From Bradyrhizobium sp. JYMT SZCCT0428 (GTDB taxonomy: Bacteria > Pseudomonadota > Alphaproteobacteria > Rhizobiales > Xanthobacteraceae): a stretch of 64,000 nt of DNA. Below are positions 1 to 9,863 of the stretch, one piece after another. A program made the translations under genes and the position numbers. The stretch's first letter is position 1. Every line of letters starts with the position of its first letter. The notes beneath the pieces were generated by a model. That model saw nothing but the letters and a program-made list of their open reading frames with translations. It ran no database searches and had not been told where the DNA came from. Where the stretch lies: positions 57,346 to 121,345 of the forward strand of contig NZ_JAFCLS010000026.1 of assembly GCF_018131075.1 (NCBI RefSeq), written 5' to 3'.

Positions 1-1432
1 CATCGAGCGTATCGACGCTGGCCACTTTGGCATCAAGCTTGGTCCCGGCGTAACGGTTGAACAGCGTCAGCGAGCGCTGCGAAGCCGCGTTCCAGTCGCC
101 ATCGGCAGCGCCGGTCAGGCAGCCTACACGGCGCAGTTCGGCCTGCACCGATTTGGTGACGTCGGTTGGCGCCGATGCGGGGGGCAGGGCCGCGAGATTG
201 ACGGCCTTTTCCTTGACCGGTTCCTTGACAGGTTCCTTGGCGGGCGCCGGTGCTTCAGCCGCGAGGCGCTTCTGTTCGGCCGCCGCGGCCTGGTCCTGCG
301 CAATCTGCTTGGCCTTTTCGGCGGCGATGCGCGCCTGCTCGGCGGCCCTGGCATCGGCATCAGCCTTCGACTGCTCCGATCTCTGAGCGCCTTCGGCGAC
401 GAGCCGCGCCCGCTCCTGCTCGGCCAGCCGCGCTTTCTCGGTGGCGGCGACGCGGATTTCCTCGGCGGCGATCTTGTCGAGCTGCAGCTTGGCGAGGCTG
501 GCGTAGAAGCCGTCGGGATATTGCATGAGGAAGGCGTCGAGCGCGTTCTTGTTGCCGAGCTGAAGCGCCAGTTCATAGTCGCGGCGGGCTTCCGCCTGCG
601 CGCTGAGCGCGGGCGCAGGCGCCGCCGCGGCGGGCGCCGGTTTGGCAGGGGCCGGCACCAGCGGCACGTCTTCGCCGCCGAGCGAACCATAGACAAACGG
701 CTCCTGCCGGTTGCCGGTGGTCTTGAGCACTTCGTCGCGGACAAATCCGAAAGCGCGGCGCACGTCGAGCCCCGGCGTCGCGATATGGCGCGACAGCGCT
801 GCTGTGAACGGGCTGTTCTGGCCGTCGCCATCCGCCGCGGTGAATCCGGCCTTGGCCGAATAGGCGATCAGCACGTTCGGGCTGCTCGGCTCCACCTTGG
901 CGAGGCCCTGCCCGATCGCGCGCGAGGCCACGGTCCGCTTCATGGTCTTGGAGAACGGATTGTCACGGCAGGCGTCGAGAATGACGAGCCGTAATTTTTT
1001 GGCCGGCTCGATCGCGATCAGCACGCGATCCAGCGACAGGGCCTCGTCGTAAACGTCCGTGTCGCGTTCCAGTTTTGCATCCACCGGAATCAGATAATTC
1101 GAGCCGTCCACCTCGATGCCGTGGCCGGCGTAATAGACGACGGCGATGTCGGCGTCCCGGGCACGGTCGGCGAAGTCGCGCAGTGCGCGCCGGGTTTCGG
1201 CCGCGGGCAGATCGCGGCGGGAATCGACGACATCGAAGCCGGCCTCCTTCAGCGTCGCGGCGATCTTGGCGCTGTCGTTAACCGGATTGGCAAGCTGCGG
1301 GACATTCCTGTAGGCGGAATTGCCCAGCACCAGGGCGACGCGCTTCTCGGCAAACGCCGGCTGGCACACCGCCAGCAGCGCCGCGGCGGCAAGCACCCAT
1401 CGATCCAATTTTAGAGATCCAGACCTGATCAT
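1..1432 (-). CDS. Exported caspase-like (peptidase C14) protein, C-terminus cut by window edge
   Basis: The gene starts at ATG 1432 and reads off the left edge; 477 codons are visible and no stop is reached. Residues 1-28 look like a Sec signal peptide (hydrophobic core ending QPAFA). Residues about 29-250 form a caspase-like fold, with an opening strand RVALVLGNSAY, the likely catalytic His104 in YYAGHGIEVDG and Cys155 in VILDACRDNPF. A Pro/Ala linker follows, then a charged Ala/Glu/Lys/Arg-rich stretch (about 290-400) likely to be coiled coil, then a small C-terminal segment containing RRVGCLTGAADGDWN. By family it should be a secreted cysteine protease of the metacaspase-like group, cutting after basic residues. 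Its substrate and role are unknown. The dyad is intact, so activity is plausible. It stands alone, with 215 bases before the next gene. Confidence 0.85.
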   Translation of the reverse strand, partial: MIRSGSLKLDRWVLAAAALLAVCQPAFAEKRVALVLGNSAYRNVPQLANPVNDSAKIAATLKEAGFDVVDSRRDLPAAETRRALRDFADRARDADIAVVYYAGHGIEVDGSNYLIPVDAKLERDTDVYDEALSLDRVLIAIEPAKKLRLVILDACRDNPFSKTMKRTVASRAIGQGLAKVEPSSPNVLIAYSAKAGFTAADGDGQNSPFTAALSRHIATPGLDVRRAFGFVRDEVLKTTGNRQEPFVYGSLGGEDVPLVPAPAKPAPAAAAPAPALSAQAEARRDYELALQLGNKNALDAFLMQYPDGFYASLAKLQLDKIAAEEIRVAATEKARLAEQERARLVAEGAQRSEQSKADADARAAEQARIAAEKAKQIAQDQAAAAEQKRLAAEAPAPAKEPVKEPVKEKAVNLAALPPASAPTDVTKSVQAELRRVGCLTGAADGDWNAASQRSLTLFNRYAGTKLDAKVASVDTLD

Positions 1433-1647
1433 GACGCTTCCGGAGCCTCGCACTTTCGCACCGGATATACCTATCATGGGCATAGGGCCGGCTTTGTGAG
1501 TTGGGTCACGAACCGCATCGACCCGGATCGCGCCGCCATTTTACCGCCAATCCGGCAAACAGGCCACGGGTTACCGCGGCAGGTCATGTTGACGCCAGGC
1601 TCATCCGGCCGGCCTCGACCGCCAATTGCTACGCCTAATCCGGGCGT

Positions 1648-2076
1648 TCAGCGCGAGACAACGTGACCCTGGTACTGCGGCAAATCGTCGGTGATGGAGA
1701 ACCAGGGCGCCTTGGAACCCACGAAGATGTGGGCTGAGGGGCGGATCGAGGGAGCGTCGACCAGCGTCCCCATCGCGACATGGACGAAGGCGCCATCGCG
1801 CACCACCGAATAGAGCAAGGAGCCGCATCGCCGGCAGTGCGCGTTATGGCCGGCATCGTCGCCATGGATCATCACATTGTCGTCACCCGCGGTGATGCTG
1901 AGCCTGTCGCGCGCGATGCCGGCAAACGGCTTAAACGCCGAACCGGTTGTCCGCCGGCAATTCGAACAATGGCAATTGAGGGCATATTCGAATGAATCGG
2001 CCACGGCGTAACGTACCGCCCCGCAGAAGCATTCTCCGGCCAGAATGCGAGCATTCGAATTCGCTGAACCCGTCAT
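1648..2076 (-). CDS. GFA / DUF636 family zinc-binding protein
   Basis: This 142-residue protein starts at ATG 2076. It has the cysteine pattern of the glutathione-dependent formaldehyde-activating (GFA) family: CFCGAVRY near residue 17, CHCSNCRR near 35 and CRRCGSLLY near 82, together enough for the two zinc sites of the fold. The family is named for an enzyme that speeds S-hydroxymethylglutathione formation, but most bacterial members have no proven reaction, so function is not assigned beyond the family. It is a single-gene unit. The 100 bases upstream separate it from the divergent small paralogue pair. The protein is probably cytosolic; no signal peptide is visible. Confidence 0.85.
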   Translation of the reverse strand: MTGSANSNARILAGECFCGAVRYAVADSFEYALNCHCSNCRRTTGSAFKPFAGIARDRLSITAGDDNVMIHGDDAGHNAHCRRCGSLLYSVVRDGAFVHVAMGTLVDAPSIRPSAHIFVGSKAPWFSITDDLPQYQGHVVSR

Positions 2077-2177
2077 GATTCAATTCCCTGCTGCGGTCTT
2101 GAACTCATCCATAGCGCAATGCATCTGTTCGTGGCTTACTTCAACTCGAACAATCCTGCATCCTGGGGAGGACTATT

Positions 2178-2552
2178 GTGAGCGAAGATCGATCGAGCGT
2201 CGAAGCCGTCGTCCAGAATTATTTCGACGGCCTGTATGAAGGCAATGCCGACAAGCTCGGCGCGATCTTCGACCCCACCGCCGATTTGCGCTGGGTGGAG
2301 AAGGGCGAATTGCAGGTGCTGACCGTGCCGGACTGGCTGGACCGCGTGCGCAAGCGGCCGTCAGCCAAGGCCGAAGGCAAGCCGCGCGAGGATTTCATCG
2401 TCACCATCGACCGCTCGGACGAGTCCACCGCCTTCATCAAGGTGCGCTGCCAATTGCCGCCGCGTTACTTCACCGACTATCTGGTGGCGATGAAGCTCTC
2501 CGACGGCTGGAAGATCGTCTCGAAATCCTATCGCTACGATCTGCGCGAGTGA
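2178..2552 (+). CDS. NTF2-like / putative lumazine-binding protein, copy 1 of a tandem pair
   Basis: This 124-residue protein uses GTG 2178, chosen because a strong GGGGAGGA ribosome site lies about 6 bases upstream. The composition and pattern (VEAVVQNYFDGLYEGNADKL early, then FIKVRCQLPP, YFTDYLVAMKL and a DGWKIVSKSY ending) match the SnoaL/NTF2-like cone fold annotated as putative lumazine-binding. Members are small ligand-binding or enzyme-like proteins with no fixed reaction. It is followed 33 bases later by a close paralogue, so the two are probably one transcript. No catalytic residues can be assigned from sequence alone. Confidence 0.8.
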   Translation: MSEDRSSVEAVVQNYFDGLYEGNADKLGAIFDPTADLRWVEKGELQVLTVPDWLDRVRKRPSAKAEGKPREDFIVTIDRSDESTAFIKVRCQLPPRYFTDYLVAMKLSDGWKIVSKSYRYDLRE

Positions 2553-2585
2553 CCGCTGCTTAGGCCTGCATAGGAGGAACGATCC

Positions 2586-2960
2586 GTGAGCTACGACCGT
2601 TCGACCGTGGAAGCCGTGATCCAGCATTATTTCGACGCCGTCTACGAAGGCGACGTCGACAAGCTCGGCGCGATCTTCCACCCTTCCGCCGACCTGCGCT
2701 CGCTGGAGAAAGGCAGGCTGAAGGTCCTCGCCATGCCCGACTGGCTGGACTACTTCCGCAAGCGGCCGTCGGCGAAGGCCGAAGGCAAGCCGCGCGAGGA
2801 TTTCATCGTCGCCATCGACCGTTCGGACGAATCCACCGCCTTAATCAAGGTGCGCTGCCAATTGCCGCCGCTCTATTTCACCGACTATCTGGTGGCGATG
2901 AAGCTCTCCGATGGCTGGAAGATCGTCTCAAAATCCTACCGCTACGATCTGCGCGGGTAG
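2586..2960 (+). CDS. NTF2-like / putative lumazine-binding protein, copy 2 of a tandem pair
   Basis: This is the same length as the preceding gene (124 residues), also with a GTG start (2586), preceded by AGGAGGAA. It aligns without gaps to copy 1. By eye 18 of the first 57 residues differ, but only 4 of the last 67, and the DNA of the second half is nearly identical. The pair therefore arose by tandem duplication, with later homogenisation or stronger constraint on the 3' half. The C-terminal half carries the most conserved blocks (PSAKAEGKPREDFIV, LVAMKLSDGWKIVSKSYRY). Function is unknown, as for copy 1. The antiporter starts 69 bases downstream on the same strand. Confidence 0.8.
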   Translation: MSYDRSTVEAVIQHYFDAVYEGDVDKLGAIFHPSADLRSLEKGRLKVLAMPDWLDYFRKRPSAKAEGKPREDFIVAIDRSDESTALIKVRCQLPPLYFTDYLVAMKLSDGWKIVSKSYRYDLRG

Positions 2961-3029
2961 CCTCCTCCGTCCGCGGGCCCCTCCGACCGGATTGACGTCC
3001 GAGGGGTTTCCCTGCGAATTGGGGAGATC

Positions 3030-4637
3030 ATGGACGCCAAATTTCAGATCTTCTTGATCCTGCTCGCCGTGCTGGCCGGGACCGCCCTGCTGGCGCGGCG
3101 AATCAATGTCGCGTCGGCCATCCTGATGATGCTCGTCGGCATCGTGCTCGCCTTCGTGCCGGGCATGCCGTCGATCGAACTGCCGCCGGAACTGGTGCTG
3201 CTGGTGGTGCTGCCGCCGCTGATCTATTCGGCCAGCGTCGCCATGAGCTGGCGTGAATTCAAGTTCAACCTCCGTCCGATCACGCTGCTGGCGGTCGGCT
3301 GCGTGATTTTCACCACCTTCGCGGTCGCCGCCGCCACGCATTACCTGATCGGGCTGCCGTGGACCGTCGGCTTTCTGCTCGGCGCCATCGTCGCCCCGCC
3401 CGACGTGGTGGCGCCGCTGGCGATTGCCCGCAAGCTCGGCATGCCGCGCCGGATCCTGGTCGTGCTCGAGGGCGAGGGCCTGGTCAACGATGCGACCGCG
3501 CTGATCCTCTATCGCTTCGCGGTGGCGGCGATCCTGACCGGCATGTTCTCGCTGCCGAAGGCCACCGGCACGTTCGGCGTCATCGTCGTCGGCGAGTTGC
3601 TGTTCGGTCTCGCGGTGGGCTGGCTCAGCCTGCGCATGCGCCACCGCGCCCGCGATCCGCAGGTCGAGATTACGCTGTCGCTGATCACGCCCTACCTCGC
3701 TTTCTGGATTCCTCACCATCTCGGCGGTTCCGGCGTGATCGCCACCGTCGCCTGCGGGCTCTATATGAGCTGGAACGGGCCGCTTTTGATCTCATCGGCG
3801 ACGCGCCTGCAGGGCATCTTCTTCTGGGACCTCGTGATCTATCTGGTCGAGGGTTTTCTGTTCTTGCTGACCGGCTTCCAGATGCGCTCGCTGTTCGAGA
3901 AATCGAAGGCGTTCCCGCTGGACGAAATCCTGTTCGCCACCGCGCTGGTCACGGTCATCGTGATCGTCGCGCGGTTCGCCTGGGTCTTTCCCGCCATCTA
4001 CCTGCCGCGCCTGCTGAACCCGCGCCTGAGGGCGCGCGATCCCAGCCCTCCCTGGCGAAACACCTTCGTGATCGCCTTCACCGGCGTGCGCGGCGCGGTG
4101 TCGCTTGCCGCGGCGCTGGCGCTGCCGCTTGCACTGCCGAATGGCGACGCGTTCCCGCATCGCGACCTGATCCTGTTCGTTTCCTTCGGCGTCATTTTCA
4201 TCACCCTGGTCGGCCTGGGGTCAGGCCTGCCGCTCGTGGTGCGCTGGCTCGGGTTGACGCAGGCCGGCCGCGACGAACACATCGCCGAGCACGAAGCTGA
4301 AATCGCGGCGCGACGCGAGGCGCTCGATGCCGCGCTCAAATCGCTCGATGCGATCACCAACGACCGCGAACTGACCGACGAGGTCGTCAAGCTGCTCCGC
4401 GCACGGCACGAATCCCGCACCAACCAGTTGCCCGATTCGTTCGATCCCGACGTGCAGGACGCCTCGGCGGCCGGCACCGAACTGACACGCGAGCTGATCT
4501 CGACGGAGCGGAAATTCATTCACGCCTTGCTGCGCGACGGCAAGATCACCGACGAGACGAGGCGCCGGATCGAGCGCGACCTCGATCTGGAGGAAGCGAG
4601 CTTGAGCAATCGGGAGTATCGGAGGATTCCGTTGTAG
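3030..4637 (+). CDS. Na+/H+ antiporter, CPA1 (NhaP-like) family
   Basis: This 535-residue inner-membrane protein starts at ATG 3030 after GGGGAGATC. The first ~400 residues hold about 12 hydrophobic segments, including the CPA1-type core GAIVAPPDVVAPLAIA (about residue 118), where the acidic residue sits in the ion-binding region, and FTGVRGAVSLAAALALP (about 350), the Arg-containing helix typical of the family. The last ~120 residues are hydrophilic and helical (EHEAEIAARREALDAALKS) and form a cytoplasmic tail. It should exchange Na+ or K+ for protons, supporting pH and salt homeostasis; ion preference cannot be read from sequence. A large inverted repeat follows the stop and probably ends the transcript. 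Confidence 0.9.
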   Translation: MDAKFQIFLILLAVLAGTALLARRINVASAILMMLVGIVLAFVPGMPSIELPPELVLLVVLPPLIYSASVAMSWREFKFNLRPITLLAVGCVIFTTFAVAAATHYLIGLPWTVGFLLGAIVAPPDVVAPLAIARKLGMPRRILVVLEGEGLVNDATALILYRFAVAAILTGMFSLPKATGTFGVIVVGELLFGLAVGWLSLRMRHRARDPQVEITLSLITPYLAFWIPHHLGGSGVIATVACGLYMSWNGPLLISSATRLQGIFFWDLVIYLVEGFLFLLTGFQMRSLFEKSKAFPLDEILFATALVTVIVIVARFAWVFPAIYLPRLLNPRLRARDPSPPWRNTFVIAFTGVRGAVSLAAALALPLALPNGDAFPHRDLILFVSFGVIFITLVGLGSGLPLVVRWLGLTQAGRDEHIAEHEAEIAARREALDAALKSLDAITNDRELTDEVVKLLRARHESRTNQLPDSFDPDVQDASAAGTELTRELISTERKFIHALLRDGKITDETRRRIERDLDLEEASLSNREYRRIPL

Positions 4638-4642
4638 TTTTC

Positions 4643-4727
4643 CGTCATTGCGAGGAGCGGAGCGACGAAGCAATCCATCTATCCGTTATGCCGTGACATG
4701 GATTGCTTCGCTGCGCTCGCAATGACG
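4643..4727. repeat. Inverted repeat, family A (copy 1)
   Basis: The two arms (CGTCATTGCGAG... and ...CTCGCAATGACG) flank a short centre that also pairs (GAAGCAATCCAT with ATGGATTGCTTC), giving a long imperfect hairpin. It lies between the convergent antiporter and Rieske genes. A second copy is at 47340-47418. It may act as a two-way transcription stop or mRNA stabiliser. Confidence 0.85.
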
Positions 4728-4743
4728 GCAGCGAGAGCGCCCC

Positions 4744-6084
4744 CTACTCCGCCGCAACATTCCGCCCGCCTCCACCGACGAACCCCGCCGCATCGCCGAA
4801 GCGCTCGATCATCACGGCGGTGAGGTCTTTCGTCTTGCTGGTCACGCAGGCGCCGGAGCGGACGGTGTAGCGGTCCTGATGCCGGGCATGCGGCGGCGCT
4901 TCGCCCTGCTGCAGCGCGCGGGCGGCCTCCATCACCAGTTTGCGGAAATGCATGATGCCCAAATCGGTCGGGCCGAGATGCTCTCGCGTCCGGTCGGCGA
5001 TCGGGCCCTGGCTGTCCTGCACCGCAGCGTCCTGTTCGGAGACGCCCTTGATGCCGGTGTAGCTTTTCGTCTTCTGCAGCTTGCGATCGATCAGATAATC
5101 GTTCGACTTGTTGCGCAGCGGAATGTAGTTCTCGTCGACCTCCGACATCACCCCATTGCCGCGATCGTAACCGTCGCGCTCGGCCTGCGTCAGCGGCCGC
5201 TCCGGATTCCACGCATAGGTGTAGATCCAGCAACTGGTATCGGTCACCGGTACAAAACTCTGGCCGAAGATATTCTCACCCGGCATCGAACTCGGCGCAT
5301 AGGCATGCACCGGCATCAGGAACTGGGCGATGCGCCAGTAGATGTTGTCGGACCCGGTGAGACGCCCGCCGGCGACGGTGAGGCCGGCCGCGTGCGGGCT
5401 GATCTTGATTACCGGGCGCGGGTCCTCGGCGATCCAGCGCATATGGTCGGTCGCAACCCGTGTGAGCGGATTGACAAAATGTTTCTTGATGTCGAGGATC
5501 TCGTTCTCTTCCTTCTCGAAGCTCAAATGCGCGAAGGTGAAATGCGCAGTATCGATCGAGCCTTCGAGCGCCTGCACCCAGTTGCAGTCCTGCCATTTCT
5601 TGGTGACGTAGCGATGCGACGCCGGCACCAGCGCCATTTCCAGCGCCGGCAATTCCGGCATCTGGTCCGCCGGACCCATATAGGCCCATATCATGTCGCC
5701 CCATTCGCGCGCCGGATAGGATTTGATCTTGATCAGGTCTTTTGCATTCAGATCGGGATAGGAGGTCGGCATGTCGACGCAATTGCCTGACGTGTCGAAC
5801 TTCCACCCATGATAGACGCAGCGGATGCCGCATTCCTCGTTGCGGCCGAGCCAGAGATTGGCGCCGCGGTGCGGACAATACTGATCGATAACGCCGACCA
5901 CGCCGCGCGTGTCGCGGAACGCCAAGAGTTCCTCGCCCATGACGACGATCTTCTTCGGCGTGCCGTCGGCCTCAGGCAATTCCGCCGACAGCAGCACCGG
6001 CATCCAGAACCGGCGCAACAATTCGCCCATCCCCGTTCCCGCCCCGCTTTCGGTCAGGAAGGCGTTGTCTTCGGCGCGGAGCAT
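4744..6084 (-). CDS. Rieske non-heme iron oxygenase, alpha subunit (phthalate 4,5-dioxygenase-like)
   Basis: This 446-residue protein starts at ATG 6084, preferred over upstream in-frame starts because GGGAGGTC precedes it and the upstream extension falls in a repeat. The Rieske [2Fe-2S] ligands are Cys70, His72, Cys89 and His92 (CPHRG and CVYHGW). The catalytic iron motif follows in EGSIDTAHFTFAHLSF, with the Asp and two His residues. The layout (Rieske near residue 70, long C-terminal domain) fits the single-component alpha subunits of the phthalate 4,5-dioxygenase / demethylase group, which need a separate reductase; none is encoded nearby. The substrate is probably an aromatic or aryl-ether acid but cannot be fixed. 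A TauD-like dioxygenase lies upstream on the same strand, separated by a repeat. Confidence 0.9.
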   Translation of the reverse strand: MLRAEDNAFLTESGAGTGMGELLRRFWMPVLLSAELPEADGTPKKIVVMGEELLAFRDTRGVVGVIDQYCPHRGANLWLGRNEECGIRCVYHGWKFDTSGNCVDMPTSYPDLNAKDLIKIKSYPAREWGDMIWAYMGPADQMPELPALEMALVPASHRYVTKKWQDCNWVQALEGSIDTAHFTFAHLSFEKEENEILDIKKHFVNPLTRVATDHMRWIAEDPRPVIKISPHAAGLTVAGGRLTGSDNIYWRIAQFLMPVHAYAPSSMPGENIFGQSFVPVTDTSCWIYTYAWNPERPLTQAERDGYDRGNGVMSEVDENYIPLRNKSNDYLIDRKLQKTKSYTGIKGVSEQDAAVQDSQGPIADRTREHLGPTDLGIMHFRKLVMEAARALQQGEAPPHARHQDRYTVRSGACVTSKTKDLTAVMIERFGDAAGFVGGGGRNVAAE

Positions 6085-6119
6085 GGCGTGACCTCCCGAT
6101 TTTATTTTCGTTTCAGCTC

Positions 6120-6201
6120 GTAGGATGGGTGGAGCGAAGCGATACCCATCACTTGTACCCGGCGTGAGATGATGGGTTTCACTGCGCTCTACCCATCCTA
6201 C
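6120..6201. repeat. Inverted repeat, family B
   Basis: GTAGGATGGGT at the left pairs with ACCCATCCTAC at the right, with inner arms GGAGCGAAGC and similar sequence. It fills the gap between the Rieske and TauD-like genes, which share a strand, and could weaken co-transcription of the two. Confidence 0.75.
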
Positions 6202-6209
6202 GGCGCTCA

Positions 6210-7091
6210 TCACACCGGCCGTTCGCCCTTCACCGTGACGCGCGTGCCTGACCGCGTATGCGGCCAGTAATCCCACATCGCGCGATGCTGGGCGCAGCGG
6301 TTGTCCCAGAACGCGATGGCGTTTTCGGTCCAGCGGAAGCGGCATTGGAACAGCGGGTTTTCCGCGTGCTGATAGAGATAGGCGAGCATCGCGTCGCTCT
6401 CGTCGCGGGGAACGCCGATCAGAAAACGCGTAAAACCGCGGTTGACGTAGAGCGCCTTCTTGCCGGTCACCGGATGGGTGCGCACGACCGGATGCTCGGC
6501 GCGGGGATATTCCGGGCGGTCGGCCACGCCGTAATTGGCATAGAGCCCGCGATAGGTCTGCTCGCCGTCATGCAGCGCGGTGAGCCCGTCGAGATAGCCC
6601 TTCATGCGGTCCGACAGCGCTTCATAGGCCGCATACATGTTGGCGAACAGCGTGTCGCCGCCGCGCGGCGGGCACTGCCTGATGTAGAGGATCGAGCCCA
6701 TCGGCGGCTCGACGTCGCAGGACACGTCGGTGTGCCAGCCCTCGCCATTGGCGCGCGGTGAATCCTTGTCGGCGTAGATCTTCATCAACGCGGGATCGTC
6801 GCCCTCATGCGGCGCGGCCGGATGGATGTGCAATTCACCGAACTGCCGGCCGAACGCCAGATGCTGCTGCGGCGTGATGTGCTGGTCGCGAAAGAAGATC
6901 ACGAGGTTTTCGGCGAGAGCGCGATGGATTTCATCCATCGTGCGGTTCGACAGCGAGCTTGAAAGGTCGACGCCGGAAATCTCCGCGCCGATGATCGGGG
7001 TCAGCTTTTCGACGCCGATGGTCTCATAGGGTTCGCTCTCGCCGACGATGTGCCGATAGCGGGGGCCCTGCTTGCTGGAGAGTGAACTCAT
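6210..7091 (-). CDS. TauD/TfdA-family Fe(II)/2-oxoglutarate-dependent dioxygenase
   Basis: This 293-residue protein starts at ATG 7091, with GGGAGA about 7 bases upstream; an ATG 18 bases earlier overlaps that site and is less likely. The iron triad is His120 and Asp122 (WHTDVSCD) with the distal His269 (RCAQHRAMWDYW); the 2-oxoglutarate-binding Arg lies shortly after, in RSGTRVTVKGE. The fold and length match taurine/2,4-D dioxygenases. These couple 2-oxoglutarate decarboxylation to hydroxylation of a small acid such as a sulfonate, aryloxyacetate or carnitine-like compound. The residues that choose the substrate cannot be read here. The adjacent Rieske gene suggests a shared oxidative pathway, but no transporter or regulator accompanies the pair. 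Confidence 0.9.
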   Translation of the reverse strand: MSSLSSKQGPRYRHIVGESEPYETIGVEKLTPIIGAEISGVDLSSSLSNRTMDEIHRALAENLVIFFRDQHITPQQHLAFGRQFGELHIHPAAPHEGDDPALMKIYADKDSPRANGEGWHTDVSCDVEPPMGSILYIRQCPPRGGDTLFANMYAAYEALSDRMKGYLDGLTALHDGEQTYRGLYANYGVADRPEYPRAEHPVVRTHPVTGKKALYVNRGFTRFLIGVPRDESDAMLAYLYQHAENPLFQCRFRWTENAIAFWDNRCAQHRAMWDYWPHTRSGTRVTVKGERPV

Positions 7092-7163
7092 CGGGTGTCT
7101 CCCAATCATTATTGATTTGGAAGCATCGTAGCTCAGGCGCGGCGAAGTGCAATGCAAGTAGCT

Positions 7164-7286
7164 CGTCGTCCCTGCGAACGCAGGGACCCATAACCACAGG
7201 AGCACGTTGTTGTGAAAGCTGGAGCCACAGCCCGGCATAACCACAAAGCCCTGTGGTTATGGGTCCCCGCCTTCGCGGGGACGACG
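7164..7286. repeat. Inverted repeat, family C (copy 1)
   Basis: The left arm CGTCGTCCCTGCGAACGCAG pairs with the right arm ending GCGGGGACGACG. Inner arms CCCATAACCACAGG and CCTGTGGTTATGGG also pair. It lies between ispG and the TauD-like gene; a related copy is at 40317-40449. Confidence 0.8.
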
Positions 7287-7298
7287 TGTGGAGAGAGT

Positions 7299-8582
<1,284 letters not shown>

Positions 8583-8848
8583 GGCGTCTCGAATATCAGG
8601 TTTTGGTGACATTCACCAAGGGGACGGGAATGGGCCAGCCGGCCGCACCCGAATTTGACTTTTATCTCTGTATTTTCAATGACTTAATCCGGCCATTGCG
8701 GTTCGAGGTGGGCGATCAACACTCGGCCTCCCCTGTCAGCTATATTGGACAGGAATCGCCGGATTGAAAGAGCTGCTTGCGCCGGGCAGCCCGGCTTTTC
8801 ATCCGTCGCCGCACACCCTAGCATTGTTCAAATTAACCGGAGGTCAGC

Positions 8849-9715
8849 ATGTCGGAGCTCATCAGCACGGTGGAACTCGCCGGCATCCTCGATCAGCCCA
8901 ACCTGCGGCTGTTCGATTGCACGACCTATCTCGAACCGGCGCCCAAGGGCAGCGACGCGCCCTATATCGCGGTGCCCGGCGACCAGACCTTCGCGGCCGG
9001 CCATATTCCCGGCGCGGATTTTCTCGACCTGCAGGGCGAATTCTCCAAACAGGGTATCGAGCTTCGCTTCATGATGCCTGACATCGCGCAGCTCGAGGCG
9101 GCGTTCGGGCGGCACGGCGTCGGCCCGGACAGCCGCGTCGTGCTCTATTCCATCGGCACGCCGATGTGGGCGACGCGGTTCTGGTGGATGCTGAGATCGC
9201 TCGGCTTTGACAATGTCGCTGTTCTCGATGGCTGCTTCGACAAATGGAAGGCCGAAGAGCGAGAGATCGAGACCGGCGCGCCTAAGGGATACAAGAAGGC
9301 CAAGTTCAAGGCGAAGCCGAGGCCCGGCTTTTTCGTCGGCAAGGACGAGGTGCTAGCTGCTGTCAGGGATCACAGCGCCGTCGTCGTCAATGCGCTCGGC
9401 CCGCAATTCCACAAAGGCCTGGAGCCAAGCCGCTATGGGCGGCCCGGCAGGATTCCCGGCAGCTGCAACGTGTCAGCGGCAACGCTGCTCGATCCCGCGA
9501 CGCGGGTCTTCGTGCTGCTCGCCAATGCCGAAGAGAAATTTGCAACGCAAGGCCTGCGCAAGGACAAGCAGGTGATCGCCTATTGCGGCGGCGGCATCTC
9601 GGCCACCATCGATCTGTTCCTGCTGCACCGGCTTGGTTACGACAACCTCACCCTCTATGACGCCTCGATGGGCGAGTGGGCCAAGGACGAGGCGCTGCCG
9701 ATCGAGACGGATTAG
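8849..9715 (+). CDS. Two-domain sulfurtransferase (rhodanese / mercaptopyruvate sulfurtransferase family)
   Basis: This 288-residue protein starts at ATG 8849 after a good CGGAGG site. It has two rhodanese domains, an inactive N-terminal one (about 10-130, with VVLYSIGTPMWATRFWW where an active Cys would sit) and a C-terminal one (about 155-285) with the catalytic Cys246 in AYCGGGISA. The loop CGGGISA resembles the mercaptopyruvate-type CGSGVTA more than the thiosulfate-type loop, but does not decide the donor. It should move sulfane sulfur from a thiol donor to an acceptor in the cytosol. It is monocistronic: inverted repeats follow it and a convergent DMT exporter lies beyond. Confidence 0.9.
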   Translation: MSELISTVELAGILDQPNLRLFDCTTYLEPAPKGSDAPYIAVPGDQTFAAGHIPGADFLDLQGEFSKQGIELRFMMPDIAQLEAAFGRHGVGPDSRVVLYSIGTPMWATRFWWMLRSLGFDNVAVLDGCFDKWKAEEREIETGAPKGYKKAKFKAKPRPGFFVGKDEVLAAVRDHSAVVVNALGPQFHKGLEPSRYGRPGRIPGSCNVSAATLLDPATRVFVLLANAEEKFATQGLRKDKQVIAYCGGGISATIDLFLLHRLGYDNLTLYDASMGEWAKDEALPIETD

Positions 9716-9723
9716 GGCCAGTC

Positions 9724-9851
9724 GTCATGCCCGGCCTTGTGCCGGGCATCCACGTCTTTGCCCGCCATCAAGCAAGAAAGGCGTGGATGGCCGGGACATA
9801 GGCGAGCGCAAGCGACGCCGTCCTTCAGACGGCTATGCCCGGCCATGACGG
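9724..9851. repeat. Inverted repeat, family D (copy 1)
   Basis: GTCATGCCCGGCC pairs with GGCCATGACGG-like sequence at the right end, and GGGCATCCACG pairs with CGTGGATGGCC inside. It sits between convergent genes. Related copies lie at 52148-52235 and 59316-59366. Confidence 0.75.
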
Positions 9852-9863
9852 GTCCATACCCCG

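Noticed and set aside
2928..3719. A 263-codon frame on the minus strand opposite the antiporter
   Set aside because: It is a low-complexity Gln/Arg/His/Asp-rich product typical of antisense reading of GC-rich membrane-protein genes.
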